Of a DNA stretch of 27,681 nucleotides, positions 1-8,760 are shown in pieces. The DNA comes from CAYOHP01 sp964403795 [NCBI: uncultured bacterium] (GTDB lineage Bacteria; Muiribacteriota; UBA6191; CAZXTJ01): positions 1 to 27,681 of the forward strand of contig CAYOHP010000090.1 in the NCBI GenBank assembly GCA_964403795.1, written 5' to 3'. The notes below the pieces were generated by a model. It was not told where the DNA came from, searched no databases, and saw only the letters and a program-made list of their open reading frames with translations. The position numbers and the translations under genes were made by a program. Numbering within the stretch: position 1 is the first letter of the stretch; every line of letters begins with the position of its first letter.

Positions 1-1120
<1,120 letters not shown>

Positions 1121-1317
1121 GGAACTAGGACCTCCCCGGACCTTCGAATCCACCTGTTGGAGAACTCCGTGCCGGCGCATGGGGCGTCCGGCGCCGACGA
1201 ATGGTACCGAAATCGGGTTCCCAGGTCCAGGACCATCGCATCCAGGAGTCCCTGCCGGGGTGGAAGCCGGTCCAGAGGCGAGTGGGGCCTGGACCTCGCC
1301 CCGGATCCCGGGCGAGG

Positions 1318-1734
1318 ATGCACCTTCGCATGGACGACGAAGCCCGCTCCCGGATCCTCGATCACCTGGAGCGACCGCGCCATCCCGGCCGGATCCCCGA
1401 GGCCGACGGCGAGTCCGAGGCCGTGAATCCGGCCTGCGGCGACCGGGTCTTCATCTCGCTCCGCCTGGACGGGGACCGCATCCTCGAGGCCCGCTTCCTC
1501 GCCGAGGGCTGCCCGGAGACCCTGGCCTCGGCCAGCGCCCTCATGGAGCGGATCCCCGGCCTCTCGGCCTCGGACCTCGAGGCCCTCGGGGAGGAGGACC
1601 TCTCGGGTTGGCTGGGAGGCCTCCCCGGGGACCGGAGACACGCCGCCGAGGTGGCGCTCCGGGCGGCCCGACAGGCCATGCGCCTCGCCATGCAGCCGAG
1701 GCGCGGCTCCCGGCCTTCCCTCCGAGCGTCATGA
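1318..1734 (+). CDS. IscU/NifU-N-like iron-sulphur scaffold homologue, third Cys missing
   Basis: The 138-residue protein matches the IscU/SufU fold: an ARSRILDHLERPRHPGRI N-terminal helix, NPACGD (Cys40, Asp42), and a second cysteine in AEGC (Cys65) followed by a SASAL helix. In IscU the third ligand is the Cys of an HC pair near the C-terminus. Here that region reads LPGDRRHAAEVAL, so the His is kept (His108) and the Cys is Ala109. Known family members assemble [2Fe-2S] clusters on three Cys plus Asp/His; this one may deliver or hold a cluster differently, or have lost the function. The first ATG after GGGCGAGG is used; ATG 1330 is an alternative. The only other cysteine-desulfurase-type context would have to lie outside, as none is in the window. 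It lies 74 bases upstream of queD on the same strand. Confidence 0.7.
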   Translation: MHLRMDDEARSRILDHLERPRHPGRIPEADGESEAVNPACGDRVFISLRLDGDRILEARFLAEGCPETLASASALMERIPGLSASDLEALGEEDLSGWLGGLPGDRRHAAEVALRAARQAMRLAMQPRRGSRPSLRAS

Positions 1735-1747
1735 CTCGCGGGAACGA

Positions 1748-1756
1748 TGGTAGGAT
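1748..1756 (+). promoter_or_regulatory. Putative extended -10 promoter of queD-folE
   Basis: TGGTAGGAT fits the TG[C/G]TANNNT pattern seen before several other genes here. It lies 52 bases before the queD ATG, leaving room for a leader with the GGAAGG ribosome site. No convincing -35 hexamer is visible. Confidence 0.35.
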
Positions 1757-1808
1757 CCGGGCTGCGTCCGGCGGTCGCATCCTCGGGCGGAAGGGAAGGA
1801 AGACGCCC

Positions 1809-2240
1809 ATGGCCAGCGAGTCCGGCCCCCTCTACCTGACCAAGCGGATCAGCTTCGCGGCAGCCCACCGCCTGAAGCGGGACGACTGGGACGAGGCCAA
1901 GAACCAGGAAGTCTTCGGGAAGTGCTACCGGGAACACGGCCACGACTACGTGGTCGAGGTGACCGTGAAGGGACCCCTGGTCGAGGCCGACGGGATGGTC
2001 ATCAACCTCTTCGACCTGAAGAAGATCATCAAGGAAGAGATCTTCGACGTCTGCGACCACTCCAACCTGAACAAGGACGTCGAATACCTGAAGGGCAAGC
2101 TGCCCACCGTCGAGAACATGGCGCTCGAGTTCTGGAAACGGATCGAGCCCCGGCTGGAGGAACCGGGCGAGCTCTTCCGGGTGCGGGTCTGGGAGTCGCC
2201 CGACAACTCCTGCGAGTACTACGGACGGGGCGGGAACTGA
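1809..2240 (+). CDS. queD: 6-pyruvoyl-tetrahydropterin synthase / 6-carboxytetrahydropterin synthase (QueD family)
   Basis: This is a full-length 143-residue T-fold enzyme. It converts 7,8-dihydroneopterin triphosphate, the FolE product, to 6-carboxytetrahydropterin (queuosine route) or 6-pyruvoyltetrahydropterin. Zinc ligands are His20 (AAAHRL) and the HGH pair His43/His45. The catalytic Cys39 sits in the C-x3-H-x-H arrangement of bacterial QueD. The second triad is carried by DHSNLN (Asp83, His84) and the substrate-binding Glu by PTVEN and the C-terminal WES. The ATG at 1809 follows GGAAGGAAG at good spacing, although the frame is open far upstream. Its stop overlaps the folE start (TGATG), so the two are translationally coupled and probably act in sequence. 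QueC, QueE and QueF are not in the window, so 7-deazaguanine versus biopterin product cannot be decided. Confidence 0.92.
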   Translation: MASESGPLYLTKRISFAAAHRLKRDDWDEAKNQEVFGKCYREHGHDYVVEVTVKGPLVEADGMVINLFDLKKIIKEEIFDVCDHSNLNKDVEYLKGKLPTVENMALEFWKRIEPRLEEPGELFRVRVWESPDNSCEYYGRGGN

Positions 2241-2848
2241 TGTCTCCCTGGCGCGACGACGAGTTCGACGGCGAGGAGTGTCCGGAGATCGGCGGTGCGA
2301 TCCGGACCATCCTCCAGAGCCTGGGCGAGGATCCGGCCAGGCAGGGGCTTCAGCGGACCCCGGTGAGGGTCAGCCGGGCGCTCAAGTTCCTCACCTCGGG
2401 CTACGACCAGGACATCGTCGAGGTGATGAACGAGGCCATCTTCGAGGAGGACTCCGAGGAGATGGTGATGGTGCGGGACATCGAGCTCTACAGCCTCTGC
2501 GAGCACCATATGCTGCCGTTCGTGGGGAAGGCCCACGTCGCCTACCTGCCTTCCGGCCGGATCGTGGGCCTCTCCAAGATCCCCAGGGTCGTGGACGTCT
2601 TCGCCCGTCGCCTCCAGGTCCAGGAGCGCCTCACCCGCCAGGTCGCCCATACCTTGAACGAGCAGCTCAGGCCGCGGGGGGTGGCCGTGGTGATCGAGGC
2701 GGCCCACTTCTGCATGATGATGCGCGGCGTCCAGAAGCAGAACTCGACCACCATCACGAGCTGCATGCTGGGCGACTTCCAGGGGGCGGGGAGCCAGTCC
2801 CGGGCCGAGTTCCTGCAGTACCTGCGGACCAGCACGCTCTCGGGCTGA
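2240..2848 (+). CDS. folE: GTP cyclohydrolase I
   Basis: The 202-residue protein is a zinc-dependent type I GTP cyclohydrolase, opening the purine ring of GTP to give dihydroneopterin triphosphate for folate, queuosine or biopterin synthesis. All three zinc ligands are present: Cys87 and His90 in [10 protein letters not shown], and Cys158 in [11 protein letters not shown]. The [12 protein letters not shown] and QERLTRQVA segments that build the tunnel and active site at subunit interfaces are intact, as is the STTITS C-terminal strand. The length matches bacterial FolE1. The ATG overlaps the queD stop by one base, so this is the second gene of the queD-folE operon. The N-terminal ~15 residues are acidic and not conserved in the family. 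Confidence 0.95.
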   Translation: MSPWRDDEFDGEECPEIGGAIRTILQSLGEDPARQGLQRTPVRVSRALKFLTSGYDQDIVEVMNEAIFEEDSEEMVMVRDIELYSLCEHHMLPFVGKAHVAYLPSGRIVGLSKIPRVVDVFARRLQVQERLTRQVAHTLNEQLRPRGVAVVIEAAHFCMMMRGVQKQNSTTITSCMLGDFQGAGSQSRAEFLQYLRTSTLSG

Positions 2849-2918
2849 CCCGACCGATCCGCCCGCCCCGGAGTCCACGCTCCCGGACCGACGCCCTCCG
2901 GCCGATGGTTCCCATGCC

Positions 2919-3710
2919 ATGGGAAGCCCCCCCGCCGTACCCCGAAGGACCCTGGCCATCGGCTCGGCCCTCCTCCTGGCGGGCATCGGCACCGCCGGGG
3001 CCGGTCCCGGCCTGTTCGTCCGCAACGCCGACTTCTGGTACAAGCCTCCCGTCCGGCGCAGCCTCCACGATCCCGAGCGGCTCCCCGCCCGGCCGCCCGA
3101 GGAGCTGTTGCTCCCCTTCCGGGAAGCCGATCTCTTCGGCCTCCGGGACGCCGGCTACCTCGAGGGCTACCCGGGCCCGGATTGGAACCGGGACGGCCCC
3201 TGCTCCCGGTACCAGGCGATCTTCCTGCTGGGAGGCCTGCTGGCCGAGGTCGAAGCCGTCTACGGGCGACAGCTCCTCCATCCCAAGACCGGGACCCGGA
3301 ACCTGCTGGCCCCCCCCGGGCCCTGGGGCGGGGAGCGGGTCCGCCTGGTGCTCGCCAACCGTATCGTGGCGCCGCACCCCGACCAGCCGGTCTGGTGGGA
3401 CGAGGCGCCCGACCGGTACCAGGCGGCCGGCTGGGTCGTCACGCTGATCGAGCGCCTCTCGCCCCAGGTGACGTTCCTGGTCGATCCGGTGCCCTACTCC
3501 CGGCTCGGCGACCGGGAGGTCGCCTACTTCGGCCATCCCTTGCGCCGCCGGGTGAAGCGGGCGGTGGAGACCCGGATGATGACCGCGCCCGAGGGCGTCT
3601 TCCGGGGTCGCGACCCGCTCGGGGCCCGGGAATGGGTAAGGATCCTCTCCCGGTTCCGGCTGGCGCTCCACGGCTACCGGGAGCTGCCCCCCTCGGGCAC
3701 GCCTCCGTAG
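2919..3710 (+). CDS. Exported SLH-like domain protein
   Basis: The 263-residue protein begins with a signal peptide (PRRTLAIGSALLLAGIGTAGAG). Two segments resemble S-layer-homology repeats, which tether proteins to the cell wall or outer surface. Residues ~74-112 read GLRDAGYLEGYPGPDWNRDG..SRYQAIFLLGGLL, and residues ~218-250 carry RDPLGAREWVRILSRF. The expected G-Y-x-x-G and late R-x-E-A pattern is only partly kept, and the middle third (WWDEAPDRYQAAGWVVTL) is unassigned. No clear ribosome site precedes the ATG; the start was chosen because it places the signal peptide at the N-terminus. It lies 70 bases after folE, so shared transcription is possible, and it converges on the nucleotidase-like gene with only 28 bases between stops. 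Confidence 0.6.
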   Translation: MGSPPAVPRRTLAIGSALLLAGIGTAGAGPGLFVRNADFWYKPPVRRSLHDPERLPARPPEELLLPFREADLFGLRDAGYLEGYPGPDWNRDGPCSRYQAIFLLGGLLAEVEAVYGRQLLHPKTGTRNLLAPPGPWGGERVRLVLANRIVAPHPDQPVWWDEAPDRYQAAGWVVTLIERLSPQVTFLVDPVPYSRLGDREVAYFGHPLRRRVKRAVETRMMTAPEGVFRGRDPLGAREWVRILSRFRLALHGYRELPPSGTPP

Positions 3711-3738
3711 ACCGCCGGACCTGCCCCGACCGCCCGCC

Positions 3739-5394
3739 CTACCGCCCCGCCCCGACCCGCACCAGCCGGCCTTCGATCCGGGGCATCACGGTCCCGAGCG
3801 CCTGGAGGTGGGCCCGGACCGCCTCCCGGCAAAGTCCCCGTCGCTCCGCCGGCCGGGCCGAGAACACGGGGTTCCGCCGCAGTCCGAAGCTGTCGATCGC
3901 CACCCGGTAGGTGCGAGCCCGGTCGAGCAGCCTGCCCCCCACGGTGAGGCCCGGCTCCAGCCGGCCCTCGTCCCCGTCGGCGGTCGGTCGGTAGCGCAGC
4001 GCCATCCCCGAGACCTGGTAGTGGAGCCCTTTTTCCAGCATCCGGGCCAACCCCTCCTCGAGCTCCGCCCCGGTCAGTTCCAGGCTCGCCACCATGTTCT
4101 CGTAGCGGTACATCCGGAACAGGTCCCGCAGCCGGATCCCTCCGGCCCGCACCTGGACGCCGTCGACCACGCTGGCGGACACCAGGCCGATCTCGGCCCC
4201 CGGCACCGAGGCCCGGATGGCGTCGGCCACCAGGTTCCCCAGTCCCGACTCCACCTCGTAGAGCCCGGTCAGATCGGCCTCGGCCCGGGCCAGCACCGTA
4301 TCGAGCCCGCCGATCTCGCCTTCCAGCCCGGCCAGGCGTCGGACCAGCCTCTCGCTCGGCGGCGGCGGGACCGAGGGATCGAGTTCGGTGGCGGCCGACG
4401 GTTCCTCGGTCCGGCGCCCCCCCCGGCCCTCGCCGGCCAACACGTAGTAGTCCTCGTGGAGCTTCTCGATCCGTCCCGTGTCGGGATCGACCTCGAGCGA
4501 GAGCTCGAGCAGGGCCGAGCCGGGCCGATCGTTGCGCAGCCCGGCGAACCAGGTCCGCCCCACCCTGCGGGCCACCGCCGAGGGCCCGTAGGCGTGCCCC
4601 AGTACCAGGTCGATCCCGGTGCCGGCGACGGCTCCGGCCAACCGCCCCTGGTCGGCCACGATGTCGAGTTGGCTCAGGACCACCGTGAGGTCCCCGTCGC
4701 CCGCCTCCCCCACGTGCCCCGCTTCCCGGCCCAGGAGCCGAGCCAGGTCGGCCTCCAGGTCGAGGCGGGCCAGGGCCTCGGGCTCGGCCCGGGTGGCCAG
4801 GTCCAGGGGTGTGACCCCGAACACGGTCATCCCCCGGCCCACCGACTCGAGCGACACGGTCCGGCGGGAGGCCACGAAATCGGGAGCCCCGGCCGAGGTC
4901 CCCGGTCGTACCCGGACGTTGGTCGAGACCAGGGGAACCCGCCCCTCGCCCCCTGGCGGCCAGCGGACCAGCTCCTCGAGCCGGGCGAGCCCGAAGTTCA
5001 GCTCCCGGTTCCCCATCAGGATGGCGCTGTAGGGCCGGCTGGCCATCACCGCCGCCGAGGCGGCGCCCCGGGTCACGATCGCCTCGGGACTTCCCGACGG
5101 GGCGCTCCCCGACATGAAGTCCCCGAGGTCGACCAGCACGACCTCCCGGCCCTCGCCCTCCCGCCGCCGCACCAGGGCCTCCAGGAACGAGTTCATCCGC
5201 AGCGCCCCGCCGTACCAGCCGTAGTGACGGCGCTCCATGCGGAACCCGGGCTCGTAATCGGCGATCTGGCCCTGCATGAAACCGGTCACCAGGATGGTCA
5301 CGGACCGGGGCAGGGATCGCCCCGGACCTCCGCAACCGCCCAGCCCCAGGAGGCACCCGACACCGGCGACGAGGACCAGGAACCCGTACCTCAT
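3739..5394 (-). CDS. 5'-nucleotidase/UshA-like lipoprotein with degenerate metal site
   Basis: The 551-residue protein has a lipoprotein signal (lipobox LGGC, Cys21). It then has the calcineurin-like phosphatase fold (to ~residue 330) and the 5'-nucleotidase C-terminal domain (LYEVESGLGNLVADAIR, then LRDLFRMYRYENMVASLELTG). Family enzymes hydrolyse nucleotides in the periplasm using two metals. Here the first ligand motif (usually NDxH) reads TGFMQG, the NHE motif reads GNREL, and the usual SHLG is SQLD. The Asp of DLGDF and the His of LGHAY remain. The C-terminal substrate domain is better kept, so binding without catalysis is plausible. A Gly/Arg/Glu-rich loop (GEGRGGRRTEEPSAAT) separates the domains. 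Its ATG overlaps the upstream lipoprotein gene by four bases (ATGA), indicating a two-gene operon. Confidence 0.8.
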   Translation of the reverse strand: MRYGFLVLVAGVGCLLGLGGCGGPGRSLPRSVTILVTGFMQGQIADYEPGFRMERRHYGWYGGALRMNSFLEALVRRREGEGREVVLVDLGDFMSGSAPSGSPEAIVTRGAASAAVMASRPYSAILMGNRELNFGLARLEELVRWPPGGEGRVPLVSTNVRVRPGTSAGAPDFVASRRTVSLESVGRGMTVFGVTPLDLATRAEPEALARLDLEADLARLLGREAGHVGEAGDGDLTVVLSQLDIVADQGRLAGAVAGTGIDLVLGHAYGPSAVARRVGRTWFAGLRNDRPGSALLELSLEVDPDTGRIEKLHEDYYVLAGEGRGGRRTEEPSAATELDPSVPPPPSERLVRRLAGLEGEIGGLDTVLARAEADLTGLYEVESGLGNLVADAIRASVPGAEIGLVSASVVDGVQVRAGGIRLRDLFRMYRYENMVASLELTGAELEEGLARMLEKGLHYQVSGMALRYRPTADGDEGRLEPGLTVGGRLLDRARTYRVAIDSFGLRRNPVFSARPAERRGLCREAVRAHLQALGTVMPRIEGRLVRVGAGR

Positions 5395-6218
5395 TCGTCC
5401 GCGGTCCTCCTCCGGGCGTGCTCCAGCAGCTCGCGGTAGACCGCCAGCACCGGATCCGCCCCCTCGTCCCCGGCTTCCAGGGCCTCCACCTTGGCCTCGA
5501 GCAGGTCCCGGAGCGGCACCAGCTCCTCGTTCCCGGCTTTCCTCACGACCTCCGAGAGCTGCTTGACCCGCTCGGCATGCTCGGGAGGGGCCTTGTCCCC
5601 CAGACTCTCCGGCAGGGCCGTCACCAGCGCCCGCTTGAGGGTCGTGTAGTTGTCCTGGGCCTTCGCCCCCCGGCTGCCCCGGGAGTGGGCCATGTCGTCG
5701 TAGCTGAACACGAACTCGTCGAGCCAGAACCGAAACGGCAGCCGGCTCGGACGTTCCGGCACCTCGGCGGCCGTGGGCGCCTCGATCTTCAGGAACCAGG
5801 GATCGTCCCGGACGCTCCCCTCGAAGACGTCGAGCGCCCCCTTCTTGACCCGGGCGATCTTCACCCGGTCGACCAGGGCGATCTCCCACAGCCTGCGGGT
5901 CGAGCGGGCCACCCGGTACCAGCTCTCCTCGTCGCGGCGGGACCGCACCCGGGCATACAGGTCCCACTCCCCGTCCTCGCCGGGAGCCCGGGCGAAGACC
6001 AGCTCGTCGCGCCCCAGGGCGGAGGTGGCGGTCAGATCGACGGCCTCGGGCGGGCTCGAGATCCCCACCGCCGAGAACAGGCGGGTGAACAGGCCCGGAT
6101 CGGGGAGCAGGTAGAGGTGCAGGTCCTCGCCGAGGTACAGGCGTCCCTGGAGCTCCTCGCCAGGCCCGGGCGAGGCACAGGCCAGGAGCAGTGCGACGGC
6201 CATCGGGAGCGAACGCAT
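5391..6218 (-). CDS. Predicted lipoprotein of unknown function
   Basis: The 275-residue product starts MRSLPMAVALLLACAS, a short lipoprotein signal with Cys14 as the acylation site. I do not recognise the family. Residues ~20-60 are beta-rich (GRLYLGEDLHLYLLPDPGLF). A middle region reads like a carbohydrate- or heme-facing beta sandwich (EDGEWDLYARVRS, then WFLKIEAP). The last ~100 residues are helical and charged (VKQLSEVVRKAGNEELVPLRDLLEAKVEALEAG). Two upstream in-frame ATGs exist. The one at 6218 is chosen because TGGTACGTT ends 9 bases before it and no ribosome site precedes either; the ATG at 6239 would add MWYVPAA. The stop overlaps the nucleotidase-like gene by four bases, so the two lipoproteins are probably made together and may form a complex. 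Confidence 0.65.
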   Translation of the reverse strand: MRSLPMAVALLLACASPGPGEELQGRLYLGEDLHLYLLPDPGLFTRLFSAVGISSPPEAVDLTATSALGRDELVFARAPGEDGEWDLYARVRSRRDEESWYRVARSTRRLWEIALVDRVKIARVKKGALDVFEGSVRDDPWFLKIEAPTAAEVPERPSRLPFRFWLDEFVFSYDDMAHSRGSRGAKAQDNYTTLKRALVTALPESLGDKAPPEHAERVKQLSEVVRKAGNEELVPLRDLLEAKVEALEAGDEGADPVLAVYRELLEHARRRTADE

Positions 6219-6227
6219 GGCGGCCGG

Positions 6228-6236
6228 AACGTACCA
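6228..6236 (-). promoter_or_regulatory. Putative -10 element for a leaderless lipoprotein mRNA
   Basis: Read on the minus strand this is TGGTACGTT, ending 9 bases before the ATG at 6218. There is no Shine-Dalgarno between them, which fits transcription starting at or next to the start codon. Confidence 0.4.
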
Positions 6237-6312
6237 CATCCGTCCGGTCGCGTCGGGGGAAGGTCGGGAGCCGCGCCCCAGGCCCGGATCCCGGGTCCCG
6301 GGGATCCTCGCT

Positions 6313-6864
6313 TCACGGCATGGTGACGGGCCCGCGGCCTCCGAGGTGGCAGGTGTAGCAGGTGACCCGCTCTCCCCCGCCCAGGGTGGCGTTGATGGTG
6401 TTCGTCATCTCCTGGTGGCGGATCGCCACCTCGTGGCGGCGGCGCGCCTCTTCGACCTCGCCGGGAGTGGCGCCGTGGAGCCGGTCGGCGTGGCAGTAGT
6501 AGCAGTTCTTGGCGCCCAGGGAGCGGGTCCACCGGGCCATCAGGGCCTTGGTGGCGGCTTCCTCCCGCTCCCGGATCCGGGTGTGGACCGAACCGGTCCG
6601 GGCCGCCTCCGATTCGGGGTGCCAGGCGTTGGCGGGAGCCGGCCCGGCGGCCGGCTTGGGGTGGACCGAGATCCCCGGGGGCGGGAGCCGCCGGTAGTTC
6701 TGGTAGTACTTGCCCGTGGGGCTGAGGAAGCCTTTCCCGCCGTCCCTGCGGAGATGGCAGTGCAGGCACTCCTGGTTCTCGATCCGGGAGTACTCGGGCT
6801 TGGCACCTGCCGAGGCGGCCAGGACCAGGAGGCTGAGGGCGGCATGGACGAGACTGGTGCGCAT
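6313..6864 (-). CDS. Exported triheme c-type cytochrome
   Basis: The 183-residue protein has an N-terminal signal peptide (MRTSLVHAALSLLVLAASAGA) and three CxxCH heme sites: CLHCH (33-37), CYYCH (121-125) and CYTCH (169-173). The stretch before the last heme, RHQEMTNTINATLGGG then VTCYTCHLGGRGPV, resembles the Met-x2-x-IN...VTCxxCHxG pattern of the photosynthetic reaction-centre cytochrome C subunit-like family. Many non-phototrophs use that family in respiratory or extracellular electron transfer. The first heme is followed by FLSPTGKYYQNYR, which resembles small cytochromes. The ATG at 6864 follows GGAGG at ideal distance. It could supply electrons to a partner outside the window. No cytochrome c maturation genes are seen here. 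Confidence 0.85.
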   Translation of the reverse strand: MRTSLVHAALSLLVLAASAGAKPEYSRIENQECLHCHLRRDGGKGFLSPTGKYYQNYRRLPPPGISVHPKPAAGPAPANAWHPESEAARTGSVHTRIREREEAATKALMARWTRSLGAKNCYYCHADRLHGATPGEVEEARRRHEVAIRHQEMTNTINATLGGGERVTCYTCHLGGRGPVTMP

Positions 6865-6937
6865 GGTCCTCCGTCCCTTCCCATCGACGCCCTGGGCGGT
6901 CCCGACCAGACCAGGGTGCGGTGACAGCCGACGCGAG

Positions 6938-6966
6938 TTGTCGCATGCGAGCCGACGGGCTAGCCT
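6938..6966 (+). promoter_or_regulatory. Putative promoter of the comEC-like gene, with overlapping palindrome
   Basis: TTGTCG at 6938-6943 and TAGCCT at 6961-6966 are separated by 17 bases, a standard spacing, and lie 21 bases before the GTG. The 10-bp palindrome TCGCATGCGA (6941-6950) overlaps the -35 element, where a repressor or activator could bind. Confidence 0.4.
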
Positions 6967-6987
6967 CCGGGCGCCGGCCCGCCCCTC

Positions 6988-8322
6988 GTGTTGCTTCCCC
7001 GCCCCGAAGTCCTCCCGGCCTGGTACCTGACCGGAGGGCTGCTGCTGGCCCTGGCCTCCCCGAGGCTCGCCCTGCCGGTGTCGCTCCTGGTCGCCCTGGT
7101 CCCGGGCACCCGGATCTCGGCCTACGCGCCGGCCCTGGGCCTGGGCACGGCCCTGGGAACGCTGCGTGGGCTGGTCCACGACCCGCCCCCCCTCCGCTGG
7201 GACCGCGATCGCACCGGGTGGTCCCACCTCGAGGGCCTACGCGGCCGGCTCCGGAGCGGCCTCGCCCCGCTCTCGCCGAGGGGCAGGGAACTGACCTCGG
7301 CCCTGGTCCTGGGCGATCCGCTGTCGAGGGAACGTCGCCGGACCTGGAGCCGCTCCGGGATCCTCCATCTGGCCGCCCAGTCGGGATTGCATGTAGGGCT
7401 GTTGGCCCGGGGCGTCTCGGCCCTGGCCCGGCCCCTGCCCGGATCGCTGGGCTTCGCCCTGGCGCTGGGCGCGGCGCTGGGCTACTCGATCCTGTCGGGA
7501 TCCCGGCCCGGGGCGCTGCGGGCCGTGGGGATGCTGGCCCTGGCCCACCATGCCGGCGGACGGGGATTCCGCTCCGGGGCCCTGGGCTGCCTGCTCGGGG
7601 TGGTGCTGGTCCTGGTGGTCTGGGATCCGGGCCTGCTGCTCCGCCTCGACTTCCAGTTGAGCGCCGCGGCCACCCTGGGCCTCGCCCTGCTGGCCCGGCC
7701 CCTCGCCGGGAGGCTCGAGGTGCTGGCGCCCCGCCTTCCCGCCTGGCTCCGGGAGCTGGCGGCTGCCAGCCTGGCGGCCTGCCTGGGGACCCTCCCGGCG
7801 CAGATCCTGATCCTGGGGGAGGTCCCGCTGCTGGCTCCGCTGGTGAACCTGGTGGCGGTCCCTCTCGGCAGCCTGCTCCTGGCCGCCTCCTGCCTGGCAA
7901 CCGGCGCCGGCCTGCTCGGGGACCTCCCGGTCCGCCTGGCAGGCGTCGCGGTGGAACCCCTGGCCTGGTTGCTGGACGGCCTGGCGACGGCGGCGGCAGG
8001 ACTACCGGTCGTGGCGGTGCCGCCGGTAGGGCCCTGGACCTCGCTGGCCGTGACGCTCGCCATCCTGGCGCTCGCCCTGGCCGGGGGGGAGGGCTGGACT
8101 CCCGAAGACGAAGCCCCCCCTCGGCGAGGGGGGGCTGGTCAGGTCCGGTCCCGGTCGGCCCGGGACCTCTCTCTCGGCTGCCCCCGTCCCGGAGGCCGGG
8201 GGCCCAGGGGGTGTGCGGAGCGTCAGGCCGCGGCTTCCTCGGCCTCCTCGGAGGGGTCGACCTCGCCCTCGTACATGCGATCGCAGATCTGGCGCAGCTC
8301 GGTCACCGAGAACAGGATGTAG
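6988..8322 (+). CDS. ComEC/Rec2-like membrane channel, competence domain only
   Basis: The first ~365 residues are many transmembrane helices of the ComEC competence domain. The hallmark GILHLAAQSGLHVGLLA is present. So are LDFQLSAAATLGLALLA and the LGTLPAQILILGE..LLAPLVNLVAVPL run. ComEC forms the inner-membrane pore for single-stranded DNA uptake. Usual family members (700-800 aa) carry an N-terminal OB/DUF4131 domain and a C-terminal metallo-beta-lactamase domain; both are absent here. From ~residue 370 the frame runs through a perfect hairpin (8112-8136) and 100 bases into the opposing MerR gene, giving a low-complexity Arg/Ser/Gly tail that is unlikely to be a natural domain. Either the stop is truly late, or a base error in the nearby G/C runs hides the real end. 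The start is GTG; no ribosome site is obvious. Confidence 0.75.
   Translation: MLLPRPEVLPAWYLTGGLLLALASPRLALPVSLLVALVPGTRISAYAPALGLGTALGTLRGLVHDPPPLRWDRDRTGWSHLEGLRGRLRSGLAPLSPRGRELTSALVLGDPLSRERRRTWSRSGILHLAAQSGLHVGLLARGVSALARPLPGSLGFALALGAALGYSILSGSRPGALRAVGMLALAHHAGGRGFRSGALGCLLGVVLVLVVWDPGLLLRLDFQLSAAATLGLALLARPLAGRLEVLAPRLPAWLRELAAASLAACLGTLPAQILILGEVPLLAPLVNLVAVPLGSLLLAASCLATGAGLLGDLPVRLAGVAVEPLAWLLDGLATAAAGLPVVAVPPVGPWTSLAVTLAILALALAGGEGWTPEDEAPPRRGGAGQVRSRSARDLSLGCPRPGGRGPRGCAERQAAASSASSEGSTSPSYMRSQIWRSSVTENRM
8112..8136. terminator. Perfect 11-bp GC hairpin between comEC-like and MerR genes
   Basis: The arms 8112-8122 (AGCCCCCCCTC) and 8126-8136 are exact reverse complements around a GGC loop. 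Its place between convergent genes suggests a bidirectional terminator, although no T-run follows. It lies inside the formal comEC-like reading frame. Confidence 0.55.
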
Positions 8323-8657
8323 TTCTCGAGCCCGGGGTGGCAGTAGAGGTCGCCGTGGAACATCAGGATCCGTTCCTTCTGGAACAGGATGTTCAGCTCC
8401 TCGAAGGGCGCCAGCGACTTCGAGACCATGTTGCGGACGGTGGAGATCGTGGTACGGAGGTGCTGGATGGAGTACCCGTGGCGGCGCAGCGTCTCGGCCA
8501 GCTTGAGCAGCACCAGGTCCTGGAAGGTGTACATGCGATACTTGCCCCGGCGCCGGTACGAGGGGCTGATGAACCGGCTCTTGTCCCAGTACTGGATCTG
8601 CCGGTAGGAGATCTGGACGAGATCCCGGACTTCCTTGGGCGTGAAGTAGCTCTTCAT
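8223..8657 (-). CDS. MerR-family transcriptional regulator
   Basis: The 144-residue protein starts MKSYFTPKEVRDLVQISYRQ, a MerR winged helix: recognition helix QIQYWDKSRFI, wing with RRRGKYRMYTFQDL, and a second helix pair LKLAETLRRHGYSIQHLR. MerR proteins bind as dimers between promoter elements and twist DNA. After residue ~75 there is a short coiled region and then a compact effector-like part (LNILFQKERILMFHGDLYCHPGLENYILFSV), which is not a metal-binding C-terminus. The protein ends in an acidic EVDPSEEAEEAAA tail. The start is supported by family alignment; AAGGGA about 11 bases upstream is a weak ribosome site. A cluster of ATGCAT palindromes lies upstream, between it and the divergent kinase-like gene, and is the natural place to look for its operator. 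Its 3' end overlaps the comEC-like frame. Confidence 0.85.
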   Translation of the reverse strand: MKSYFTPKEVRDLVQISYRQIQYWDKSRFISPSYRRRGKYRMYTFQDLVLLKLAETLRRHGYSIQHLRTTISTVRNMVSKSLAPFEELNILFQKERILMFHGDLYCHPGLENYILFSVTELRQICDRMYEGEVDPSEEAEEAAA

Positions 8658-8760
8658 GCGACGACTGTCCCTTCCCTGGTTGCCGTGACCGATTGCTGCG
8701 TGCGAGGTCGGGTGCTCCGGCGGACCGGAGTGCGTGAGGCTCTGACCACTCCACCCATCG

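Noticed and set aside
5395-6237. In-frame N-terminal extension of the 5'-nucleotidase-like protein up to 6237
   Set aside because: The extension is low-complexity and overlaps the whole upstream lipoprotein gene. The lipobox signal at 5394 and the ATGA junction fix the real start.
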